DNA of 27,304 bases, from positions 1-27,304 of the forward strand of contig JBFGCT010000035.1 in the NCBI GenBank assembly GCA_041581055.1, given 5' to 3'. This stretch comes from JBFGCT01 sp041581055. Its GTDB lineage: Bacteria > Actinomycetota > Acidimicrobiia > Acidimicrobiales > Ilumatobacteraceae. A program made the translations under genes and the position numbers. Below are positions 20,747-27,304 of this stretch, piece by piece (position 1 is the first letter of the stretch; each line of letters begins with the position of its first letter). A model generated the notes under the pieces. It was not told the origin of the DNA. It saw only the letters and a program-made list of their open reading frames with translations, and ran no database searches.

Positions 20747-21466
20747 GTGAGCCGAGCCTTCGAGGAGTTGGCCCGGGAGCCGACGCCGATGGGCGACATC
20801 AGCCTGCGCCGCCGCCTCGAGCCGACCCTGCAGGTCGACGTCTGGGAGGTCAAGCTCGGCGACGACTTCCTGATGTCGAGCCTGTTCACCACCGGCGAGC
20901 GCGCGTTGGCCGAGCTCGGCCTGGCGGCCGCGGCCACCGGCGGGCAACTCGACGTCGTCGTCGGCGGCCTCGGCCTCGGGTACACCGCGCAGGCCGCCCT
21001 GGCCGACGATCGGGTGCGATCGCTGTACATCGTCGACGCCCTCGCCGCCGTGATCGACTGGCACCACCGCCATCTGGTTCCGCTCGGTGCCGAACTCACC
21101 GGCGATCCACGGTGCACGCTCGTGCACGGCGACTTCTTCGCATTGGTCGAGGGCGGATCACCGTTCGCCGCCGGGGCGCCAGCCCACTTCGACGCGATCC
21201 TCGTCGACATCGACCACTCGCCTCGCCACCTGCTCGACCCGAGTCACGCCACCTTCTACGAGCCGGCCGGGCTGCGCCGGCTCGCCGAGCGACTCCACCC
21301 CGGCGGCGTCTTCGCGCTGTGGTCCAACGACCCGCCCGACGACCGGTTCGTCGCCGCACTCGCCGGCGAGTTCGCCCTCGCGGAGGCCGAGGTGGTCTCG
21401 TTCCCGAACTTCTACCAAGGCTGCGACGCGACGAGCACGATCTACACGGCGACGACCGCGAGCTGA
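20747..21466 (+). CDS. Spermidine synthase-like SAM-binding protein
   Basis: This 239-aa Rossmann protein resembles the C-terminal domain of polyamine aminopropyltransferases and related methyltransferase-fold proteins. The nucleotide-binding loop VVVGGLGLGYTAQAAL replaces the usual GGGDG. The following acidic strand is LYIVDALAAVIDWH, and the active-site strand is FDAILVDIDHSPRHLL, where a D-x-x-D-P type motif would be expected. The altered loop and active site make true spermidine synthesis uncertain even though putrescine is made by aguAB. A methyltransferase-like role is an alternative. The GTG at 20747 overlaps the stop of a 6-residue upstream frame starting at GTG 20730. Confidence 0.72.
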   Translation: MSRAFEELAREPTPMGDISLRRRLEPTLQVDVWEVKLGDDFLMSSLFTTGERALAELGLAAAATGGQLDVVVGGLGLGYTAQAALADDRVRSLYIVDALAAVIDWHHRHLVPLGAELTGDPRCTLVHGDFFALVEGGSPFAAGAPAHFDAILVDIDHSPRHLLDPSHATFYEPAGLRRLAERLHPGGVFALWSNDPPDDRFVAALAGEFALAEAEVVSFPNFYQGCDATSTIYTATTAS

Positions 21467-21482
21467 CCAGCCGGCGATCTGA

Positions 21483-21618
21483 TCAGAGGTGCTGGTCGAT
21501 CAGGATCACGTTGCCATCCGGATCGGTGAGCATGAAGCTGGCCGAGCTTCTCGTAGAAGGCCCGTGAGGCGCCCATGTCCTCGACGGCCAGGCTGACCGA
21601 GAATGCGCCGAGTTCCAT
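21483..21618 (-). pseudogene. VOC (glyoxalase-fold) gene remnant with internal deletion
   Basis: The minus strand encodes MELGAFSVSLAVEDMGASR and then AFYEKLG. It then switches frame into ASFMLTDPDGNVILIDQHL and stops. These are the two ends of a well-known VOC-family protein of about 120 residues, whose middle is missing. The junction lies near 21545-21550, where GGCC could belong to either side, suggesting a deletion at short homology. The loss is not a multiple of three, so no VOC protein can be made. The hairpin repeat copy 2 lies 26 bp upstream of the old start. Confidence 0.8.
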
Positions 21619-21643
21619 CCCGACCAACGGTAGCTCCCGACCC

Positions 21644-21688
21644 TCCGGTGAGAGGTGAGACGTAGGGGTGGTCTCACCTCTCACCGGA
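21644..21688. repeat. Hairpin repeat, copy 2
   Basis: Perfect 18-bp arms (21644-21661 and 21671-21688) flank a 9-nt loop. The core matches copy 1 at all but about three positions of some 42. It lies between the VOC remnant and the sigma-factor gene, again in a divergent gap. In both copies the right arm opens an in-frame GTG extension (MVSPLTG) of the downstream plus-strand gene, which can mislead gene callers. Confidence 0.8.
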
Positions 21689-21724
21689 AGACGCGGTACA
21701 CCGAACGGGCGGCTGCGGTGTGTG

Positions 21725-22279
21725 ATGGTTGTGATGGTGACGACGCCGGCCGATCTGATGACGTTCGAGGCGTTCTTCCTCGCCGAGTACCCGCGTCTCG
21801 TGTCGATGCTCTCCGCCCGCTCAGGCGACCGGGCGGCGGCGGAAGACCTGGCGCAGGACGCGCTGGTGCAAGCCGAGCGGCACTGGGACGAGGTCGGCGC
21901 CCTCGACAAGCCCGGAGCGTGGGTGCGGCGAGCCGCGCTCAACCGCGCTTCCAACGAGTTTCGACGTCGCGGTCGGGAGCGGCGGGCCGGCGAGCGGCTC
22001 GGTCGACGGCTCGCGGCGCCGACCGCCGACAGCACCCAGCTCCCCGACGCCCAGCTCCCCGACGCCGAGCTGTGGTCGATCGTCCGCGCGCTCCCTCGCG
22101 CGCAGCGCGACGCGACGCTCCTCCGGTATGTCGACGACCTGCCGCTGGCCGATATCGGCGAGGTCATCGGGTGCAGCGAGGGAACGGTGAAGAAGCACCT
22201 CCAACGAGCCCGTCACACCCTCTCGAAGCGACTGGCCGACGGCGGCCACGCCAACCCCTACCGGGAGACCGAGCGATGA
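21725..22279 (+). CDS. ECF-type RNA polymerase sigma factor
   Basis: This 184-aa group 4 sigma factor has region 2 at about residues 13-80 (FFLAEYPRLVSMLSARSG, AAEDLAQDALVQA, KPGAWVRRAALN). Region 4 is at about 118-170 (LPRAQRDATLLRYVDDLP and the helix-turn-helix DIGEVIGCSEGTVKKHL). It resembles the SigE/SigM-like families of actinomycetes. The start could be ATG 21725 or ATG 21734. The longer frame back to 21668 runs into the hairpin repeat and is rejected. Its stop overlaps the next gene's ATG (ATGA), so the downstream membrane protein is likely its partner. Confidence 0.9.
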   Translation: MVVMVTTPADLMTFEAFFLAEYPRLVSMLSARSGDRAAAEDLAQDALVQAERHWDEVGALDKPGAWVRRAALNRASNEFRRRGRERRAGERLGRRLAAPTADSTQLPDAQLPDAELWSIVRALPRAQRDATLLRYVDDLPLADIGEVIGCSEGTVKKHLQRARHTLSKRLADGGHANPYRETER

Positions 22280-23976
22280 ACGAGCACGAGATCGACCGCA
22301 CCCTGAACGACGCCGGCGCCCGGCTGCGGGCCGGCGCCCCCGACCCGATCGCCACCCGGCAGGCGCTGCTGGCGGCGAGGGAGCGCCCCCCGGCTCCCTC
22401 GACCCCGAGGCGCAACTGGTGGCCGACGGCGATCGGGATCGGGCTGGCCGGCGCGGCCGCGATCGGCGTGCTCGCGTACAACGCCGGCGACCCCGACGAC
22501 ACGATCGAGATCGTGCCCGCCGGCCCGTCGACGGCGCCGGCGCCGACCGTGCCGGTCACGACGATCGAACCGTCCGTCGTCGAACCGGAGGTTCCGGAGC
22601 AGACGCTGGTCCCGATGACGACACTCGGCCCGGAGGTGTCCGTCCCCACGGTCGACGGGGCCGTGACCGGCGACGCGACCGTCGTCACGACCGCCGACGG
22701 CCGGTGCCTCGAACTGCGGTTCGCCGCGGTGTCCGCCGTCACGGCGGGCTGCACCGACGGCCTCGACCCCGCACGGCCGTACTTCACCGCCTCGGGTGGC
22801 CAGGTGTACGTCCTCACCGAGGCGGCCCGGGAGGCCGACGGTCAGCGGGTCGTCACCGCCGACGTCATCGCCGCGGACGACGCCCTGCTGTGCGGCCTGC
22901 CGCCGAGCCAGCTCGTCGGTCGCGTCGTCTACACGGTGAGCTGCAACCGCGGCGGGGTCGTGCCGGTTGCCCTCGCGGCCCGGCTGCCGCTCGAACCGGA
23001 CGCGCCGGCGACCTACTTCACGACGCCCTACGAGTTCGCGGCGGACGGCGTCGAGTTCGGGGCGCCAGCCCTCACGAACGAGGAGCTCGGGCTGGTGGTC
23101 CTCCGCGGCACGGGGTCGGACACCTCGCCCAACATCGTGTGCCTCGACGTGGTCGACATCACCTCCACCGACGCCGGCCGCTGGCGGGAGACGTGCCGGG
23201 CCGCCACCGAAGCGCCGCCGACCGGGCTGATCACCATGTTCGACGACGTCGTCGTGCAGGTCGACGTCCACGCTGACGGAGAGGTCACACTCGACGTCCT
23301 CGACCGGTGGGTCCCGCCGTCGTCCGGCTGCTCGCACGCCACGGCGAAGGAGCTGATGACGACGTCGCTCGTCGACGTCTCGCCCACGCTGATCTTCGGC
23401 GCGCTGCGCTGTGGCGCCGACCGGGCGGCGACGACCGCCGGAAGCGTGCTCTTCCAGCCCGGCCCGCCCGACGGCCTGACCACCGTCCACGAATTGGCCG
23501 ACGGCGCCTGGGTCCTGCGAGACAGCGGCACCGGCATCGACGAGTTCCCGCCGCATCGCAACCCCTCGTACGCGACGTGGTCGGCGTGGCCGGGCGAGAC
23601 GGCGCCATACGAGCCGCCGTACATCGCTCCGGCCGACCCGAGCATCCCCACGCTCGACATCGGCGCCACCCTGACCAACCCCGCGCCCAGCGTCGACGCC
23701 CTGGCGGCGGCGATCGTCGAGCACATCGACGGGCTCGCCCCCGACCCGGAGTTCCCGGCCAACGCGCGGCTGGTCGCCGTAGAGCCCGGCGGTCTCCCGC
23801 TGATCGTCGCCGAGGCCGACGTCGGCGGTGACGACTCGGTCCGCGGCGAGGTCGTCTACGTCTGGTTCGAGCCCGTCTTCGACCAGGAGACGATCACCGG
23901 CTACCGCATCGAGACCACCTACGTCAACCAGCTCTGCTGGCGCGGCGGCGGCCCCGACAGCCCCCTCTGCGTCTGA
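22276..23976 (+). CDS. Membrane-anchored protein coupled to the sigma factor (putative anti-sigma)
   Basis: This 566-aa protein has a short cytosolic N-terminus (1-46), one membrane helix (about 50-67, WPTAIGIGLAGAAAIGVLAY) and a large extracytoplasmic part. The latter begins with a Thr/Pro/Val-rich linker and continues as a beta-rich region with scattered cysteines. I recognise no named domain and no zinc-binding HxxxCxxC motif of classical anti-sigma factors. Its ATGA overlap with the sigma gene and its topology suggest it senses an outside signal and controls the sigma factor. This is an inference from arrangement only; it could instead be a coupled effector or a lipoprotein-like surface protein. 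Confidence 0.65.
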   Translation: MNEHEIDRTLNDAGARLRAGAPDPIATRQALLAARERPPAPSTPRRNWWPTAIGIGLAGAAAIGVLAYNAGDPDDTIEIVPAGPSTAPAPTVPVTTIEPSVVEPEVPEQTLVPMTTLGPEVSVPTVDGAVTGDATVVTTADGRCLELRFAAVSAVTAGCTDGLDPARPYFTASGGQVYVLTEAAREADGQRVVTADVIAADDALLCGLPPSQLVGRVVYTVSCNRGGVVPVALAARLPLEPDAPATYFTTPYEFAADGVEFGAPALTNEELGLVVLRGTGSDTSPNIVCLDVVDITSTDAGRWRETCRAATEAPPTGLITMFDDVVVQVDVHADGEVTLDVLDRWVPPSSGCSHATAKELMTTSLVDVSPTLIFGALRCGADRAATTAGSVLFQPGPPDGLTTVHELADGAWVLRDSGTGIDEFPPHRNPSYATWSAWPGETAPYEPPYIAPADPSIPTLDIGATLTNPAPSVDALAAAIVEHIDGLAPDPEFPANARLVAVEPGGLPLIVAEADVGGDDSVRGEVVYVWFEPVFDQETITGYRIETTYVNQLCWRGGGPDSPLCV

Positions 23977-24085
23977 CGCTCCGGGTGGACCGGGTCGAGC
24001 GCAGACGCCACGAGCGCTCTTGCGTCGGAGCACCGCGTCAGAGGCCGGTCAAGGAGTGGTGTACGGTCTGCACCCCCAACCGGAG

Positions 24086-24099
24086 GAGATTCGAATCTC
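24086..24099. promoter_or_regulatory. 14-bp palindrome touching the DUF4242 start
   Basis: GAGATTCGAATCTC is fully self-complementary and ends at the base before the ATG at 24100. Its left edge overlaps the ribosome site GGAGGAG (24082-24088). A bound protein, or a small hairpin in the RNA, would cover the ribosome site. Confidence 0.5.
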
Positions 24100-24384
24100 A
24101 TGCAACGCTATGTGATCGAGCGAGCGATTCCAGACATCGGCACTTTCGAGCGCGAGCAACTGAGGGGCGCGGCTGAACAGTCCAACTCGGTTCTCAACGC
24201 CATGCAGGCAGAGGGCAAGCACATTCAGTGGGAGCACAGTTACGTCACCGCGGACAGAACGTTCTGCATCTACGTTGCTGATGATCCGGCGCTCATCGGC
24301 GAGCACGCCGAACGGAGTGGCTTTCCCGCGACGCTCGTCACCGAGGTCGGCAAGGTCATCGACCCGACGACCGCCAACGGATAG
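24100..24384 (+). CDS. DUF4242 (nickel-binding-like) small protein
   Basis: This 94-aa protein opens with MQRYVIERAIPDIGTF and contains QWEHSYVTADRTFCIY and ADDPALIGEHAERSGFPA. This layout matches the DUF4242 family of single-domain alpha-beta barrels, some of which are annotated as nickel-binding. Its codons use more A and T than neighbouring genes. A strong GGAGGAG site lies 11 nt before the ATG, with a 14-bp palindrome between. It stands alone between the sigma operon and the convergent paa genes. No pathway can be assigned. Confidence 0.75.
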   Translation: MQRYVIERAIPDIGTFEREQLRGAAEQSNSVLNAMQAEGKHIQWEHSYVTADRTFCIYVADDPALIGEHAERSGFPATLVTEVGKVIDPTTANG

Positions 24385-24477
24385 GCCACATCCCATCGAC
24401 CGAGACGGTCGACAGTTGAGATCGCTGGCGTCGGTCCACCGACACCCTCGGGGCGCCTCCAACCATGTCGTCCCGGG

Positions 24478-25245
24478 TCAGTGGCCGGTGAACGTCGGCT
24501 TGCGCTTCTCGATGAAGGCGGTGATGCCCTCGACGTAGTCGGGGTGGCCGGCGAGGCGGCCCTGGGCGGCGGCCTCGGCGTCCATCGACGCGGCCGTGTC
24601 GAGGTGGTGGTCGACGAACTGGTGGACGATCGCCTTCGACTCGGCGAACGCCGCGGTCGGGCCGGCGGCGATCTTGGCCGCCATCTCCCGCACGACGCCG
24701 GCGAGCTCGTCGTCGGGGACGACGCGGTTGACGAGGCCCATCTCGGCGGCCTCGGCGCCGTCGAGCAGGCGGCTGGTGTAGATCAGCTCCAACGCCCGGT
24801 GCGGCCCGACGCGGGTGACGAGGGCGGCGTGCCCGCCGGAGTCGAGGACACAGCCGATGTTGGCGAACGGTGAGCCGAGCCGGGCCCGCTCGCCGGCGAT
24901 GATCACGTCGCAGGCCATCGCGATCCCGAACCCGACGCCGAGCGCGGCGCCCTGGACGGCGGCGATCGTCGGCATCGGCAGCGACCGCAGCTTGGCGATC
25001 ACCGGGTTGAACAGCTCGGCGAGGATCGCCCGCGCGTCCTCCTCCAGCGGCGACGCCGACGACAGGTCGCGGCCCGCCGAGAACGCCCTCCCCTCCCCGG
25101 CGACGACGACCGCCCTGGCGTCGGCGACCTCGTCGAAGGCGCGGTGCAGCGCGCCGACCGTCTCCTCGTCGAGGGCGTTCATCACGTCGGGGCGATCGAG
25201 GACGATCGTCGCCACGGCGCCTGCTCGTTCGATGCGCACGGTCAT
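24478..25245 (-). CDS. paaG: Enoyl-CoA hydratase/isomerase, PaaG-like
   Basis: This 255-aa crotonase has LDRPDVMNALDEETVGAL, the oxyanion segments GEGRAFSAGRDLSS and AAVQGAALGVGFGIAMACD, and the active-site turn GCVLDSGGHAALVTRVG. In that turn an Asp replaces the catalytic Glu of true hydratases, as in PaaG isomerases that convert the epoxide of phenylacetyl-CoA to an oxepin. The AAGGAG site and 13-bp gap after paaC place it in the paa operon, which supports the PaaG role. Another crotonase function (PaaF or general enoyl-CoA isomerase) remains possible. Confidence 0.78.
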   Translation of the reverse strand: MTVRIERAGAVATIVLDRPDVMNALDEETVGALHRAFDEVADARAVVVAGEGRAFSAGRDLSSASPLEEDARAILAELFNPVIAKLRSLPMPTIAAVQGAALGVGFGIAMACDVIIAGERARLGSPFANIGCVLDSGGHAALVTRVGPHRALELIYTSRLLDGAEAAEMGLVNRVVPDDELAGVVREMAAKIAAGPTAAFAESKAIVHQFVDHHLDTAASMDAEAAAQGRLAGHPDYVEGITAFIEKRKPTFTGH

Positions 25246-25258
25246 CTCGGGCTCCTTG

Positions 25259-26029
25259 TCACCACACGGCGGTCGGGTCGATCGAGAGCACCTCGTTCAA
25301 CTCGGCGTGAAACCTAGCGAAGTGTGGGCTGCGCACGCCCCGGTCGGCGGGCGGGTCGACACCGGCGCCGCGGGTGGTCGCCGGGTCGACGCCCCACCGG
25401 GCGAGGTCGCCGTCGAGCCGGCGGTCGCACTCGACGGCGAGATCGGCGAACGACCGCGACGCCACGCCCTCGTCGAGCGCCCGCGCCTCGTGGAAGGGGG
25501 CGACCCACAGCGATGCGGCCAATGGCCGCAGCTCGCGCATCGCCGCGACCACGAGCGTCGCCGCCGCGCCGCCGTCGCCGGAATCGAACACACGCGACAG
25601 CAACTGGTCGGCGTGGCGCACGTGGAACGCCTCCTCGCGTCGGGCGCCGGCGACGAGCGCCGCCAACCCCGGAAGTGACGACGGCTCGAGCGCCTCCCAG
25701 CGCAGCTGCTCGGCCCGGTCGTACAGCCAGTGCCGAACGAGCGCCGAGGCCCAGTCGTCGCACGGCCACTCGGCGAGCCACGAGCCGCGGTACTCGTGCG
25801 GGGCACGCCGCAGCGCCAGCTCGTCGACCGCCCGCTCGTCGCCGGAGACCACCAGCCGGTACAGGCCGATCGCGTGCCCCAGCTCGTCCTGGGCGATCGA
25901 GCAGAAGGCGAGATCCTCCTCGAGGAACGGGCCGAGGCCGATCCAGGCGGTGTGCCGCGCGCCGACCATGTGCTCGTCGTCGGCGAACGCCAGCACGTAC
26001 TCCCGCGCGGCCGACGACAGCTCGGTCAT
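25259..26029 (-). CDS. paaC: 1,2-phenylacetyl-CoA epoxidase subunit PaaC
   Basis: This 256-aa ferritin-like structural subunit of the multicomponent epoxidase stabilises the catalytic PaaA. It has YVLAFADDEHMVGARHTAWIG at the N-terminus, CSIAQDELGHAIGLYRLV and ARREEAFHVRHADQLL. The start is ATG 26029, overlapping the paaB stop (ATGA). A longer frame to 26164 is a shadow of paaB and is rejected. The length and motifs are normal for the family. Confidence 0.92.
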   Translation of the reverse strand: MTELSSAAREYVLAFADDEHMVGARHTAWIGLGPFLEEDLAFCSIAQDELGHAIGLYRLVVSGDERAVDELALRRAPHEYRGSWLAEWPCDDWASALVRHWLYDRAEQLRWEALEPSSLPGLAALVAGARREEAFHVRHADQLLSRVFDSGDGGAAATLVVAAMRELRPLAASLWVAPFHEARALDEGVASRSFADLAVECDRRLDGDLARWGVDPATTRGAGVDPPADRGVRSPHFARFHAELNEVLSIDPTAVW

Positions 26030-26304
26030 CCGGCCGCTTCCCCGCGCACCCGCTTGCGCCGCTCGGCGATCACCGAGCCGTCGTTGTGGCGGTGCGGCTT
26101 GTTCTCGTTGACGTCGAGGTCGGCCGGGTCGGCGACGATCACGTGCCGGCGATCGACCAACCACATCTCCTCGCCCTCGTGGCGCCGGGCGTAGGTCTCG
26201 CGGCCGTACAGCTCGGCCATCTCGTCGTCGGGCGCCTCGAGCGACCCCGCGTGCCGGAACTCGTCCTTGCCCGGCTTCTTGAGGAAGACCTCGTACACGT
26301 TCAC
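26026..26304 (-). CDS. paaB: 1,2-phenylacetyl-CoA epoxidase subunit PaaB
   Basis: This 92-aa protein opens with VYEVFLKKPGKDEFRHAGSLEAP and ends with NKPHRHNDGSVIAERRKRVRG, both typical of PaaB, a small subunit that bridges the epoxidase complex. The GTG at 26304 follows a GAGGTGA ribosome site. The frame back to 26322 lacks family homology. It starts 30 bp after paaD and overlaps paaC. Confidence 0.92.
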   Translation of the reverse strand: MNVYEVFLKKPGKDEFRHAGSLEAPDDEMAELYGRETYARRHEGEEMWLVDRRHVIVADPADLDVNENKPHRHNDGSVIAERRKRVRGEAAG

Positions 26305-26352
26305 GGCATCACCTCGACACACCGGTCGTCGCGCTCACCGCATCACCTCGAC
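26301..26352 (-). repeat. Direct repeat joining the paaD end and the paaB ribosome site
   Basis: An 18-bp unit (26301-26318 and 26335-26352 on the plus strand) occurs twice with a 34-bp period and one mismatch. One copy encodes the last residues and stop of paaD. The other supplies the ribosome site and start of paaB. Confidence 0.6.
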
Positions 26353-26820
26353 GACGTTGCGGCACGATCCGCACCAGGCGACCGACCGGCAGCGGGTCGG
26401 CCCGGCGAGCGCCCGGTCCTCGACGGCGTCGGACCCGCACACGGGACAGCGCAAGCGGCCGTCCTTGCGTCGCAGGACGACGGTGAACTCGTCGCGCAGC
26501 CGCCGACGGGCCGACGGCGAGATGCGGTCGGTCGACCAGACCGGCGCGCTCAGCCAGCGCACCTCGCACGACACGACGCCGGGGACGGCGCCGACCGCCG
26601 CCCGCACGTCGGCGGCGATCATCGCCAACGCGGGGCACCCGGCGAACGTGGGGATCAGGTCGACCCGCACCGAGAGGCAGCCGTCGGCCGTCTCGTCGGC
26701 CGCGACGCGCTCGACCAGGCCCAGCTCGACGATCGACACGCCGGGATACTCCGGATCGGGCACGGACGCGACCGCGTCGGCGACCGCCGGCGGAGCATCG
26801 GCCAGCACGGCTGCGCTCAC
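26335..26820 (-). CDS. paaD: Phenylacetyl-CoA epoxidase-associated PaaD (MIP18/DUF59 type)
   Basis: This 161-aa protein has an N-terminal DUF59/MIP18 domain (VPDPEYPGVSIVELGLV, LIPTFAGCPALAMIAADV) and a C-terminal zinc ribbon with CPVCGS and WCGSC pairs. PaaD proteins are thought to assist iron-centre assembly of the epoxidase or its reductase. The GTG at 26820 overlaps the paaA stop (GTGA). The longer frame to 27165 is a shadow of paaA. Its place between paaA and paaB departs from the usual A-B-C-D order. Confidence 0.92.
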   Translation of the reverse strand: MSAAVLADAPPAVADAVASVPDPEYPGVSIVELGLVERVAADETADGCLSVRVDLIPTFAGCPALAMIAADVRAAVGAVPGVVSCEVRWLSAPVWSTDRISPSARRRLRDEFTVVLRRKDGRLRCPVCGSDAVEDRALAGPTRCRSVAWCGSCRNVVEVMR

Positions 26821-27304
26821 GCCGCCTCCCGCGGCGCCGCGTCGAGCGCCTCGCGCACCCAGGCGGTGTCGGCCCAGTTGCGCGCCGCGGTCTCGATCCG
26901 CCGGCACGAGTCGGGGCCGCCCTGGCGCATCGTCGCCTTCAGCGGCGCCCAATCGATCGGGCTCGTCACCCACTTGCCGTCGCCCTCGTCGAAGCGCAAC
27001 CCGTCGTCGGGGATCGTGAAGCCGTAGCCGTGCAGGAGCGGCACGTACTTCTGGATGTACGCGTCGCGCAGATCCTCGTTGCGCTGCGACTTGATCTTCC
27101 ACCGCAACAGCGGGTCGGCCGGATCGGAGTCCGGCCCGAACAACTGCACCGCCGGCCACCACCACCGGTCGAGCGCCGCCTGGAACATGTCGTGCTGGAT
27201 CGGCGTCCCCTCGGCGAGCCGCATCAGCATCTCCTCGCCGTGGCGCATGTGGAACCCCTCCTCGGCGACGATCCGCCGCAGGATCCGCTTGTACGGGCCG
27301 TAGG
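26817..27304 (-). CDS. paaA: 1,2-phenylacetyl-CoA epoxidase catalytic subunit PaaA, 3' part
   Basis: The C-terminal 160 or so residues of the diiron monooxygenase subunit that epoxidises phenylacetyl-CoA. The frame is open to the window edge, so the start lies outside. YGPYKRILRRIVAEEGFHMRHGEE is visible in part at the edge; its E-E-x-x-H is a diiron ligand set. It is followed by RWWWPAVQLFGPDSD and the conserved DPLLRWKIKSQRNEDLRD. It heads the visible operon paaA-paaD-paaB-paaC-paaG-like. The ATG at 27248 is internal. Confidence 0.95.
   Translation of the reverse strand, partial: YGPYKRILRRIVAEEGFHMRHGEEMLMRLAEGTPIQHDMFQAALDRWWWPAVQLFGPDSDPADPLLRWKIKSQRNEDLRDAYIQKYVPLLHGYGFTIPDDGLRFDEGDGKWVTSPIDWAPLKATMRQGGPDSCRRIETAARNWADTAWVREALDAAPREAA

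Overview
The window looks like chromosomal DNA from a very GC-rich Actinomycetota. Third codon positions are almost all G or C, GTG starts are frequent, and many gene pairs overlap by ATGA or GTGA. Several genes start 6-8 nt after a lone TANNNT -10 box, as in leaderless transcripts. The gene families (mycothiol-type MDMPI protein, betaine/sarcosine catabolism, split phenylacetyl-CoA epoxidase) fit a marine or soil actinomycete, possibly class Acidimicrobiia. The taxonomic placement is inference, not something the sequence proves.

Layout. 1-2739: 3' part of soxA plus soxG (sarcosine oxidase alpha and gamma). 2744-3112 (-): S4-domain hslR-like gene. 3202-3819: MDMPI/DinB-type protein. 3851-5744 (-): aguB-aguA, converting agmatine to putrescine. 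5779-12534: a compact gene cluster with its own strong promoter and operator-like dyad. It encodes a 72-aa six-cysteine peptide, an ABC exporter, a graspetide-type ATP-grasp ligase, an SDH/Clp-fold serine protease, a MauE-like membrane protein, a MauD-like thioredoxin and a TIGR04255-like protein. 12556-15096 (-): dimethylglycine dehydrogenase-like flavoprotein. 15235-16440: threonine/serine dehydratase. 16531-17451: acyl-ACP desaturase. 17478-18851 (-): tryptophanase. 18944-21466: thpR, an MFS transporter and a spermidine-synthase-like protein. 21483-21618 (-): VOC pseudogene. 21725-23976: ECF sigma factor with a putative membrane-anchored partner. 24100-24384: DUF4242 protein. 24478-27304 (-): phenylacetate genes in the order paaA-paaD-paaB-paaC-paaG-like.

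How the genes work together. The flanks are catabolic: glycine betaine breakdown through dimethylglycine and sarcosine, with serine/threonine deamination downstream, plus agmatine, tryptophan and phenylacetate use. The cluster at 5.8-12.5 kb is different in kind. Its gene content fits a ribosomally made peptide (RiPP) that is modified by an ATP-grasp ligase, cut from its leader by a Clp-fold protease, exported, and oxidised outside the membrane by a MauE/MauD-type disulfide relay. I regard this as the most likely undescribed system in the window. The cluster architecture is seen in the sequence; the chemistry and bioactivity are inferred.

Two near-identical 17-18 bp-arm hairpin repeats (15126-15166 and 21644-21688) and several clean dyads in divergent intergenic regions are further structure that the genes do not explain. 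I saw no tRNA, rRNA, CRISPR array, insertion sequence or convincing intrinsic terminator.
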